A stretch of 64,000 nucleotides of DNA from NCBI GenBank assembly GCA_014529385.2, contig JABFUD020000329.1, positions 84,501-148,500 of the forward strand, written 5' to 3'. This document shows positions 32,485 to 43,308 of the stretch, piece after piece. The notes below the pieces were generated by a model, which was not told the DNA's origin, searched no databases, and saw only the letters and a list, made by a program, of their open reading frames with translations. The position numbers were made by a program, and so were the translations under genes. The stretch comes from Adiantum capillus-veneris. Lineage: Eukaryota; Streptophyta; Polypodiopsida; Polypodiales; Pteridaceae. Every line of letters starts with the position of its first letter. Positions within the stretch are counted from its first letter, which is position 1.

Positions 32485-35400
32485 TTACTCTAATGTAGCA
32501 TTGTAAGCATTGACAAGGTTCATACTATCCTTAAGTTGTAATCCTTGCATCCATTTAGCATCTTCAAAAGGATAATTTTTGAACTTAATAAGATACTGTC
32601 GGATTATCTTACCATGTCGTAGTACCTTGTCTTCATGCCGAAGGACAGCTTCGGGTTGTAGCACCTCTTCTTGGTCTTTAACTTCGGGAGGGTCTTCAAT
32701 AATTGGTTCAATTGGTGGCTCTCCTTTGTAGGGCTTAAGTAGGCTTACATGAAAGGCATTGTGTATAAGCCAATGGTTGGGCAGCTTGAGTTGATAAGCC
32801 GTCTCATTGATAGGCTTCAAGATTTGGAAAGGACCATAGTATCTTTTTGCTAGTTTAGCATAATACTTTTGATGGCCCGTAGGATTTTTGCCCGTCGTTT
32901 GCCTTAATCGAGCCTTAGGAAACTTGAGTAAGACCCAATCATTTTCTTTGAACATTAAGGCTCTTCTGTGCTTATCAGCAGCAGCTTTCTTCCTTTGTTG
33001 AGAGATGGCTATAGCCTCCCTAATCTTTTGAAAAGATTCTTGTAGGTCACGGCTATATTCATCGGCGGCGAAGATCTTCCCATGTACTTTGAGTAGCAAG
33101 GGACCTTTAGGTCTTCCCTCTATGATCTCGAAAGGTGCTTTCCCCGTAGAAGTATGTACAGTATTATTGTAGGCATACTCTACTAGAGGTAAATACTTTT
33201 CCCATTGTGAGCGTTGATCTACTTCGGTAACATAAGTCTTGAGTAGATCGAGTATCGTAAGATTGGCTATCTCACTTTGGCCATCCGTTTGTGGGTGATA
33301 GGACGAAGTGAAATTCAATCTTGTTCCTAGATTTTCAAAGAGACCTTTCCAAAAATTACTGGTCATTCTCGGATCTCTATCTGACACGATGGATGTGGGT
33401 AATCCATGGTGCTTGAAAATCTGAGATATGAAGAGAGTTGCCATTTGATGTGCCTTAATAGTCGTTTTGATAGGAATAAAATGTGCTTGCTTGCTAAACC
33501 TGTCGACTATTGTCCATATTCCTGTATTCCCATGGATAGACTTGGGTAGTCCAAAGATGAAATCCATGGATATACTCTCCCATGGTGAATTTGGAATAGG
33601 CAATGGCTGGAGTAATCCAGGTTGCTTCCCTCTATCATACTTGGTCTTTTGGCATACTACACATTTTGAAACATACTCTTGTATGTCCATTTTCATGGTA
33701 GGCCAATAGAAATACGTCTCTACTCCTCGGAGAGTAGGTTGAATACCTCTATGCCCTGCATATGGAAGAGCATGGGATTCATACATAACCTTCTCACGAA
33801 GGGAATGGGTAACACATAGCCTATTGCCGTGGAGAAGATAACCATCCTGCAATGTGAATGGTTCCTCTTTCTTCCCCAAAGCAAGGGCTGACATTATGTC
33901 TCTAAAGTCAGGGTCAGTAGCATACTCATCTATCATAGAGGATAGATCATTGTGAGTAGCTATAGACACCGCATTAACTTTTGGTCGTCGTGAAAGTGCA
34001 TCGGCAACTTGATTGTGCTTACCAGCTATGTGAGCAATATGGAAATTAAATTGCAAAAGAAAATTTGCCCACCTCATTTGTTTGTCGGAAAGCTTGGTTT
34101 GCGTCATGAAATACTTGAGACTTTGGTGGTCAGTTCGTAGGATAAATGGAGTCCCCAATAGATAGTGCTTCCATGTGTCTAGGGCATGTAGAACAGCTAA
34201 AATCTCTTTCTCATAAATGCCCAAGACTCGCTCATCACTATTGAGCCTTCGGCTCTCATATGCTATGGCATGCCCTTCTTGAAGCAAAACCGCTCCAAGG
34301 CAATCACACACGCATCACATTGGACCTCAAATGGCTTTGAGAGATCCGGAAGCACGAGGACTGGTTGGGAAGTAAGCTCCTCTTTGAGTTTTTCAAAAGC
34401 ATTTTGCTCCTTAGCAGTCCATACAAACTTAACGTTCTTCTTTGTTAAGTCGTGTAGTGGTCCTGCTACTTGAGAGAATTTTGCTATGAAGCGTCTATAG
34501 TATGCACACATACCAATAAAGCTTCTTAGCTCATGTAGATTCCTTGGGTTAGGCCATGATTTTATTACCTCTAACTTTGATGGATCCATACGAATACCAT
34601 CGTGAGAGATAATATGACCTAGATATTGAATCTCTTGAAGGAAGAATTCACTTTTCTTTTGGTTGAGAAAAATTTTGTTCTCCCTCAAGGCTTGAAAAAT
34701 CACTTGGAGATGTTGCTTATGTTCCTCCAAAGACTTGGAGTAGATGATGATATCATCAAAGAACACTCCAGTGAATTTACGATATGGTCTAAAAATTTTC
34801 TCCATGAGATGATTGAAAGTAGCTGGTGCATTAGTCAAGCCAAAAGGCATGACTAGATATTCATAACGACCAAATGTTGTGCGAAACGCGGTCTTTAGGA
34901 TATCTTCATCCACTATCCTTATTTGATGATAGCCACTCTTAAGGTCAATCCTACTGAAGTAGGTAGAGCCTTGTAGCTTATCAAACAGATCTTCTACCCG
35001 AGGCACGGTGTGAGCGGGATGAAAACACACAAAGTGCCTCTATAACGACCCGACACACACTCTTGGAAGGGTATACACACACACTATGGGGCACCACTCG
35101 GCTTACACAACACACCTGGCCGAGACAGGGAACACACCTCTGGAGTGAGAGGAGAGAGACTATTCACTTGCCCACTCCACATAGACACACACACACACAC
35201 ACACACACCCAGAAAACTCAGCTCAAAAGAGGAGAATTTGTGATGTTTAGATACAATTGAGCTTGGGCCAACACCAATAGGGCAAATAGCTCACACAATA
35301 TGGGTAAAAGATACCAGATACAATCAGAAACTGGAGCGGAAACTTCGCTCATAGGAGAAACTTACACAGAAAAACAGCAGGAAATGAGTGAGGAATTTGG

Positions 35401-38400
35401 CAAAATGGATAGCACCATTGCGTCCAGAACGGCCCAAAACCCTAGTCTACAATGTCAAAGTGCTCAAATCCGACCTCGGATGAGCAGTTTACGGCCAAAA
35501 CAGGCTCCAAAATGAGCAAAACCACACCTGCGGCTGTTCCTCCTCTCTTCTCCACGTTTTTTCTGGTCTTCTCTCTGTTTTTTCAGTTCCCACACTTAGA
35601 TTTATTACTTGGGCACCCTTGGCCTTTTAGATGACCTCAAACGGACCCCGAACAGGCCAAAAACTGACCTCACAGTGCATAGTTGTCACCTTTCTGCATC
35701 ATCCGCGCACCTGGCACTCATTTCTTTTCAATAATGCATCCCGCAACCACGTGAAGTGGCCCCAAAAAGTGGTCCTAATGATGACCTTTTTGCATAACTC
35801 TCACAAGCAAACACCCACGTTGTGTCCGTCCTCATCCGCGTGCAAATATTGACCCCGTTCGCCCTCCTGACGCCACTAGATGCCATCTGACGCACCTGCT
35901 GACCTCACGTCGTCGGCCCGCGGATAGCTTCCTCGAGAATTTTTACGCACTACCAATTCCTCTTTATTGTAGAAAAAACACAGTGGTACTGGTAATAGTG
36001 AAAATCGATGCACTATGTACACCCTGTTCTACATGTACACATGTGGGCCCCACATAACCACCTGGCTGAGGAAAATGGGCAATCCTTTATTTGATGCACC
36101 ATGCCTGTATATGTACATATGCGCAATCCCTTGCTCCAAAAAACTCCTGGCAACGGGAAATCTGTTTTTGATAGTGATATGGTTTAGTGCTCGATAGTCC
36201 ACACACATACTGTATGTACCATCTTTCTTTTGCACTAAAAGGACTGGAGAACAAAAGGGAGAGGAACTAGGCCTCACCATCCCTTTGTCTACCAATTCCT
36301 GTACTTGCCTCATAATCTCCTCTTGTTGAGCTTGTGAGACTCGATAAGGAGGTTTGTTAGGTGGTGAGCTTCTTGGAAGGAGGTCAATACGATGGGCATC
36401 ATCCCCTCGTTTTGGAGGTAGGTCCATAGGGATATCATCGATGAACACATCTTGGAATCCTTTTAGAAAAGTAGACAAGTCTAACTCTTCTTGATTCCTA
36501 TCATTTTCATTTGATAAAACATTATTAGCTTTCTTAGAGACTCTTTGACATAAATCATGTACGCAGAAACTGCGCTCTTCATTGATTTATCAAAAGAAAG
36601 AGGATTTACAAGTGGAATAGTGCGACCACGCTCACTAGCATCTATATACATGTTCTTTCCCCTGTAGGTGAAGTAAATTCTCCTTTCAAGGAACTTCATG
36701 TTGGCAGCCATGCGATCAAACCATGGTGCCCCTAGGATAACATACTGATGTTGGAGAGGAGAGATGAAGAAGTCTTCTTTGTCGACATAGCTTTGGACAT
36801 GAAGCCTCAACTTCCCAATCAAGGGAGTAACAGAGGCTTGTTGTCCCTTGAAAGCTGCATCGGCTGTTACTATAGCTCCCATCTCAAAAGCTTGAATGCC
36901 CAACTTGGTGGCCAACTCTATTGATATGAAGTTGAGATTAGAGCCTGGGTCAAACAAGATGAAGGCATCATGCTCTCTTACCTTTCCCCATGCATAGGAA
37001 AGTGATGATCCTTTGCAATGACCATCCTCTTTTGGAGCTTCGATGGTGGAAGCCCTAGGAGTCTCATTGCGAGTATTCTTCTTGGGGCAAGAACGATAGC
37101 CATGTCCTTGCTCTCCACACTTGAAACACTTATGGTCCTTGCGAAAAGCTTCAAGCTCTTCAGGAGAGAGTTTGTTTTTACCTTTGTAAACTCCCTTCTC
37201 CTTGGACCGATTGTTGTTGTTGTTGTTGGAAGTAACTTCGGAATTATTTTGAGCATTGGATTTCCCCTTTGCATCATTTTTATCTTTGTTTTCCATGGGC
37301 TTGACATTACGTCTAGCCCCTTGATGGAAATTGATGCGTGAAGCAACCATGGTGTGGTGGATTACTTCCGTAATAGTACCGGGCCGTTGAGAGTTGATGT
37401 ATTCGGCCATCTCTTCAGGTAATCCCGCATAGAATTGCTATCTTTGTTCGGCAAAGTCTATCTTTTGAAAGACAGTAGCTTTGAGATGTAAATCCCAAAA
37501 CTTGTCTACATACTTGTTGATAGACTCATGAGAGAGAAGCTTCAAGCCGCGCCATTCGGTAAGAACTTTATCTTTAGTATCACTTGGAAGAAATTGCTTC
37601 ATGATGGAAACTCGTAGAGTTTTCCATGTCTTTGGGGCTTCTCCATTGCCACGAAGGCTAGCCCACCATTGACAAGCTGATTTTTGGAAGTGCATAGCTA
37701 CATGGTGTAGCTTGGAGGACTCTGTGAAGCCCTCGTCCCCAAAGGCCGCATCAAAATCCTGGATGAAGTCCAACACTTTGTCGGTAGCACCAAAGGTGCC
37801 ATCATAGGTGAGAAAAGAGATACTCTTTCCTCCCTCCTTGAACTTCTTTAGCTTTTGTGACCTTCGCCATGCAGGAAATGATTTGCGATGTCCTCCCCTC
37901 TTGTATTCTCTAGGAGAATAGCCATAACTTTCATCGGAAGAGGAGGAAGGTGAAGAAGAAGGAGAAGAGGGTGACCTCTTCTTAGCCCTTTTCTTCCTTT
38001 GTTTCCTCTCTTTCCTTTCAGAGTGATGAGGAGAAGAACTATAGGTTTCTCTTTTCCTCTTGGGAGGAGTAGGTGATCGTTTAGACCGCCGTATTCGTGG
38101 AGCCACATCTTCAGAAGAACTTAGACTGTCATTGCTTTCTTTCTCTTTGGATTCCTCCTCTCGAATGGGAGAGAGTCTTCTTTTGGGGGTCTCTTCAAGA
38201 GGCCTCCTAAGCTCTCTCTCCTCTGGGAGAGGAAGGGAAATTTCATAAGCACGAAGTTGTTGAGTAACTTCGGCTTGCAAAACAGGGTTGCCCATAGCTT
38301 GTTGCAACCTAGTGACGAGAAAATTCACAAACATGGGAGCATCATCATTAGCACCTTCATGTGCAAAATCAAAGCTATCAATGTTCATTCTACTCTCTTG

Positions 38401-38457
38401 ATTATTTTCAGCCATGTTAACAAAATTTATGTTTATACTTAGTGTATGCTTTGGCAA
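32485..38457 (-). pseudogene. Gypsy B gag-pol polyprotein (chromovirus)
   Basis: On the minus strand the order is: Ser/Arg-rich gag N-terminus, gag core (ACQWWASL, FLPSDTKDK), CCHC knuckle CFKCGEQGHGYRSC, retropepsin motif FDPGSNLNFIS, reverse transcriptase (VDYRALN, FSRIDLKSGYHQI, FFDDIIIYS), RNase H, HHCC integrase with SMDFIFGLP and YHPQTDGQSE, and a chromodomain with RQYLIKFKNYPFEDAKW. It is the same family as gypsy C. It is broken by the nested insertion at 35006-36148 and about three other interruptions. Confidence 0.9.
35006..36148. mobile_element. Unclassified 1.14-kb insertion in the gypsy B RT region
   Basis: Comparison with gypsy C shows the RT sequence jumping across this stretch. 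GGCA stands at both junctions (35002-35005 and 36149-36152), a likely 4-bp target duplication. The ends (CGGTGTGAGC and AAAAACTCCT) are neither TG..CA nor clear inverted repeats. A CA run of about 24 bp lies at 35184-35208. No coding sequence is convincing. It could be a non-autonomous DNA element. Confidence 0.55.
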
Positions 38458-38816
38458 TACAAAACCTTAGTTGCCACTCCTCTTAGCCTTTGAAAATCGG
38501 CTCTTAAGTATCTACACCCACGGCTCAAAGTGGTTAATTATAGAGAGTAGAGGAGTAGGTCTAACATAGCAGAGTTGCCAAGGGTTAGCTCCTTTCGGAC
38601 TTCTTATGGCTCAATAATGGTAAAGCCATAGGCAAGTCTAGAAAGACTCCATTATTAAGTCCAAAGCTCACCAGGTGTGCACCATCCCCCACATAGTGGG
38701 CTCAACAAAACCAATAATAGATCCCAATTCCACTTACCCTATTATAATTAACAACATCAACCATTTATAGGCTACTTAAGGACCTCTCTTCTTAAGCAAG
38801 AAAAGAGAAACCAAAT

Positions 38817-38829
38817 ACTCTCATACCAA
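38817..38829 (-). promoter_or_regulatory. Primer-binding site of gypsy B
   Basis: On the minus strand TTGGTATGAGAG directly follows the 5' LTR end (..ATTACA). It resembles the initiator-Met-tRNA site TTGGTATCAGAG with one difference. Confidence 0.75.
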
Positions 38830-40461
38830 TGTAATAGAATTTGCCTATTCAATTTGAGAGTAGCGGAATTTAATGATAGTACTATCAAGAAATGATTTTG
38901 TGATCATAGAGGGTAGACATAATTGAAGATAGCAACATAATTATAGCAATTAGTTAACTTGGCATAGACAATACTTTTGCAAGAGAGATAATTTAGAAAA
39001 CATGACAACAGTTGAGGACCAGATTTATGTGGAGCCGGTCCCCCCTCCAATAGGCATTTGTATTATGATTTCTCCCATAAAGAGAGACTTGTTACAATAC
39101 ATTCTTTGTGTTCCTTGTGACCTAGGTGAAGCAATGAAGATGGAAAGCTTCATGCATCACTATCATAACATAACCTAAACTTGAAGAAAGCTTTAACTAT
39201 ACCAAGCCTCAGTCCCAAGACCTCAAACACCTTCGAAGGTGGCGAGAGCTAGCAGGGAATGAGGGTGGGGAAGAGGAAGAAGAAACATTTCGTAGGAGAA
39301 AGAATTAGTTCCTCACTTATCATACTCTTGTTGCTAGCATGCATACATAATAGCATAGTAATGAAGAAGAAGGAGATGGCAAGCTTAAGCATTGAAGCAT
39401 GGCTCTTGGTTGGATTTGCACTCCATAGCCAAGAGTGTTGGTGTAGGCTCTCAACCTTTACTTGCTTGGAGAGGGAGCTCTTCCACTTTGCATAGCACAC
39501 CATGAGAGTGCTTGTGAGTGTGTGTGGGTGAGTATACCCCCTAATCACCCCCCTAGCTTGCTTGGGTCGACCCCCCCTTGTAGCTCATGCTTGAAGCTCA
39601 TTGGACCCCTCCAGACCTAGCCAATCACAAGCAGAAGCCATTACAAGCAACAGGGATAGCCTTGGGACAAGTGTCCCCCTTTCCCCTTTGAGAGAGAGGA
39701 CTTGATAAATGCAAAAACAATTAGATAATTCAAGTAATTTATCATTGGACCCCTTTGAAGCCTAGCCAATAGGCTTCAAGCAACACATGAAGGTAGCATG
39801 GGTAGGGACCTGACATGTGTCCTTGCTGCCTCTTCAAGGCTAGGCTTCCCTTGTGAGTGTGAGTGTGTGTTCTCTCTCTAATCCCTAGGAAAAGGGCTCG
39901 CCCCCCCTCTTGTAGGGATGCTTTTGACTTTAGGAGCTCAAGCACCTTAGTCATCAAGCATGACAAAGCACTTGGACTAGGGGGTATTCCCACAAGCATC
40001 TCAGGCAAGCATGTCAAGGCACCTCAAGCACCTTAATCAAGCGGCAAGTCAAGCACCTCAAGCATGGAGTAATTCAAGCACCTCAAGCACCTTAATCAAG
40101 CACCTCAAGCAGGACAAACACCTCAAGCACGACAAGCACCTCAAGCAGGTCAAGCACCTCGAGCTTGGGCCGGGTTCCCACCTCAAGCTCAGCCCTAGCT
40201 TACCTAAGGTCAAAGGACTTTTACACACATTATTGGAGGTCTTCAATGAAGCTAACCCTAAGGTCTTATGCTCCATTGGTTAGCCTTGCTCTTGATAGAC
40301 CATCTCCCATTTGGGCCCCTTTACTATTGGCCCCGTGTAGAGATATATCTATAAGCACATATCTATATCTTAACACTTGTTCCCGTTTATTCTCCCACAT
40401 TAAGTGATCAATTTAATATGAGAAAATCATTTGGGTTGGTTAGATAGTAGATTTTATGACA
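38830..40461 (-). repeat. Gypsy B 5' LTR
   Basis: It matches 30502-32124 with roughly 2 percent divergence and a longer CAAGCACCTCAAGCA minisatellite (about 40018-40165). Confidence 0.92.
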
Positions 40462-40677
40462 GATTTCTACACAAACAAACCTTGCAACAAATGTGGTAGG
40501 AAGGGACACCCTCCTTCTCGGTGCTACTCAAGTGGAGGCAGTAGCAGTGGAGAAAGCAGCAACAGTAGAAGCAAGAGCAGAAGCAACGAAGGCAAGAGAC
40601 CTGACAGAGGATCATCTCACATAGTAGAAGACAAAAAGGACGAAGACGAAGGTAGCGTTTGGGAAGACCCATTTTGA
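40462..40677 (+). pseudogene. Gag C-terminal fragment with second CCHC zinc knuckle
   Basis: This lies right after gypsy B on the plus strand. It encodes CNKCGRKGHPPSRC, then a Ser/Gly/Arg-rich stretch and an acidic tail ending EGSVWEDPF. It is likely the C-terminal end of the outer gag, because the first knuckle lies just before gypsy B. No pol domain follows. Confidence 0.65.
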
Positions 40678-40931
40678 AGATGCAAACTCTCTACTTGTAG
40701 GGGAGGACTTTTTCCTGTGTGGATATCAGCTTATCATCCTGTTTGCACATCACCATCCTTTGTGGATTGTTCTTGTGTGTATTTTACCATCCTGTGTGGA
40801 TATCACCATTCTTTGTGGACTTTATTTTCTTGTGTGGATATCACCATCCTATGTGGATTTTGTTAGCCTGTGTGGATCATGCATCTTCAGTATCTTGTCT
40901 TAGTCCAAACCTCAAGGGGAGGATTGTAAAG
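40678..40931 (+). repeat. Short TGTGGATATCACCATCC repeats and polypurine tract
   Basis: From about 40709 to 40880 the unit TGTGGATATCACCATCCT recurs imperfectly about six or seven times. The stretch ends with CTCAAGGGGAGGATTGTAAAG, a plausible polypurine tract directly before the LTR start at 40932. Confidence 0.6.
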
Positions 40932-41243
40932 TGTTAGCTTTTTCCTAAGGTGTGAGTCAAGGAGAGGAGAGTGGATTTATCCCACATACTGTGGAGCAAG
41001 TCAGTAGAGCTACTTAAAGCTCATTTCTTGAATCAATAAAAAACAACTCATTTTTCACTACATGCTTGTCTATGGTGAGCTTGTGTTAAGCTAAGTCAAT
41101 ACTCAAGATTGTGTTTATGAGTCCAAGCTAATCTATCTTGGAACCTAATTCACTTGAGTGATAACCTTGCTTACACACACTCACACACTTGCACCATGTT
41201 TCTCTTTCATCCACCATAGCTAGCACGATCCCAAACCCTAACA
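40932..41243 (+). repeat. 3' LTR (312 bp) of the outer gag-only element
   Basis: It starts TGTTAGC and ends CCCTAACA, giving TGTTAG..CTAACA inverted ends. It contains ATCAATAAAAAAC, a plausible polyadenylation signal, and follows a polypurine tract. There is no partner LTR in the window, so a solo LTR of a different element cannot be excluded. Confidence 0.6.
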
Positions 41244-42724
41244 GCAAGGAGGACTTCATGATAAATGTTTTGTTTTTAAGATGTCCACGAAAGGTCCTGG
41301 TTCAGGAGTTGATTTAATAAGACGCATGGATCGTTCTAGTCAAGGAGACCTGCATAATGCTTGGGTCCATTTTGACTATACGCATCGTGTTGAAGGATGG
41401 TCAACCATGTCATGCTCAGTTTATGACCCAAGGTGATAAATTTCTAGATGTATATAAAAGTGATAATTTAATCATTGACTATACGTCTTACCATGAATAC
41501 TTTTTGCCTCAGCATGAAGAGCTTGATGGTTATTGCAATATGTGAGACCAAGGAGGAAGATACAGAGTCACAAATATTATTTTGGAAAAGTCTCAATTCT
41601 GTTATGGTTGAGAGTGGATATTCAATTGCAAATTTCACTAGGTTTATGGTAGATGAGGGAGGTGCCAATTGGAATGCTATTCGAGCAGTCTACAATGGAG
41701 GAGCAGACAATGTAATGGAGGGTCGTGAAAGATCATGCTTGTTCCATTGGGAGCAAAGTCTCCAAAAGAAAACAAGAGAACTCATTCCAAATGAAAAACA
41801 AATGGAGCATATTTCTTTGTGTGAAAAATGGCAAACAAGGAACACTTTGTTGGAAGCGCAAATCCGAGCTAGGTCAATAAAGAGATGGTGGTATGAGAAT
41901 GGTGTTCCAAAAGAGAATCTGGTGCCTTTGAAAAATTGGTCTCATGGTGGGAAGATAGAATCTCACATTGGGGGGCCATTTCCATAAATGTGAGTTTTTT
42001 TTTTTGGTATAAATCTCACAATTATGTAGTAAATATTGTGAGCTAATGTTGTGAACTAATGTTGTGAACTAATGTTTCTAATCTTTCAGGATGACTTGAG
42101 CCCATGGGATCATGCTGATGTCCCTACTACAAACTTATCAGAGAGTATACATGCAAGTTGGCTTTCTGGAGAGGGAGGGAAAAAAAAGATCACATTGTAT
42201 GATGCTTGTGTTACAGATGTCATCAACTCCTATCTTCAATGTGCAAAGCAGTTGGGATACTTGACTGGACGATACATAGGTACTGGACCAGACATACACT
42301 CTCTCTTGAATAGAGCACAATCAAGGTTGACTCCAACCCTGGCTACAGTGACTCGTGTGCTACATGGAATGAATGATAATGAAACTAATTTCCAAGATCC
42401 AATTTTACATGGTGACAAAGAATCGGTGCAAAGAAAGAAGAGGTCAAACCTTGGCAATAGCTCACATCGACCAGGGTATATCATGGAGTCACGAGATCGC
42501 TGCCAACGCGGACGACCATGCAAAGTTAACTTCACAAATATGAACAATGTGACTGTGGATAACTCAGCTAGATTGCAGGAAACTTTTGTCAAAGAAGAAG
42601 GACCAACTTACAATGAAAGTACAAAATATCATAGCATTGGTAATAAAGATGGTGATGGTGGTGGTGTGGACAGTGCAGCTCAAATTTTGGAAGAGGATAT
42701 ACACAGGTCAATGTGGGCCCTTAG

Positions 42725-43045
42725 TGTAAAGAATGAGGATGCAAGAGAGATGCACAAGACAAGCACAAAGCACACAGAGATGGAAAGCTTCTTCTTCTTC
42801 TCACAGAAAAGAGAGTGCAAAATGACTAAGTGCTAAAACTGAAAAGTAGCACATATGTACATGCGGTCACTAAGTGTGAACTCGCTAGAAGCGTACTAGG
42901 CTGGCACTATAAGTGTAGTCCAGCTGTAGAATCACTGGCAAAGATCCTCCGTGTCGGTCACCTAACGCGCCAGTGAGTAAATGTCGTAAGCGGCCAAGAC
43001 CCGTAGTGGATGCCAGCTCAAGATGTAGAGCTCGACACCTCAACA
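42725..43045 (-). repeat. Copia D 3' LTR
   Basis: It pairs with 47573-47893. On the minus strand it is preceded by the polypurine tract CGAGGGGGAG (43046-43056). Confidence 0.93.
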
Positions 43046-43308
43046 CTCCCCCTCGAGCTCTGCATGTCACAGAGTCCAAGCATAGTCCGGAAATGTCAAA
43101 TATTCTCAGCTACGAGGGCCTTGGTAAAGATATCCATTATCTGCTCCTCTGTGCTGACGTAGACCACGTCGATGTCGCCCACCAACACTCGCTCTCGAAC
43201 GTAGTGGTAATGGACCTCTATGTGCTTGGTCCTGGTATGGAACACTGGGTTCCTAGCCAACTGCATGCTGCTGAGGTTGTCACAATGGATGAAAATCTTC
43301 TGGTCCAC

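Larger units (their letters stand above)
30502..40461 (-). mobile_element. Gypsy B: chromovirus related to gypsy C
   Basis: LTRs of 1623 and 1632 bp run from TGTAATRGAATTTGCC to ATTTTATGACA. The flanks are GATTG (left) and GATTT (right), a target duplication with one difference. Gag-pol lies on the minus strand and is very similar in protein sequence to gypsy C. LTR divergence is roughly 2 percent by eye. It is broken: one nested insertion of about 1.1 kb in the RT region and about three further interruptions. Confidence 0.92.
1..41243 (+). mobile_element. Copia-like, apparently gag-only retroelement (outermost layer of the nest)
   Basis: Fragments of one plus-strand element seem to be spread over 1-1251, 30439-30501 and 40462-41243. 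A copia-type gag head (588-1251) is cut at AACAT by gypsy A, and the same AACAT reappears right after gypsy A. The short stretch that follows encodes a CCHC zinc knuckle and is cut by gypsy B; beyond it comes a second CCHC knuckle. After that there is no protease, integrase or reverse transcriptase, only short repeats, a polypurine tract and an LTR. This fits a non-autonomous gag-only element. The 5' LTR is not in the window, so linking the 3' LTR to this gag is inference. It is a fossil: nested insertions plus at least one internal break in gag. Confidence 0.6.

Noticed and set aside
35184-35208. CA run as part of a structured RNA
   Set aside because: It is a simple microsatellite in an unclassified insertion.
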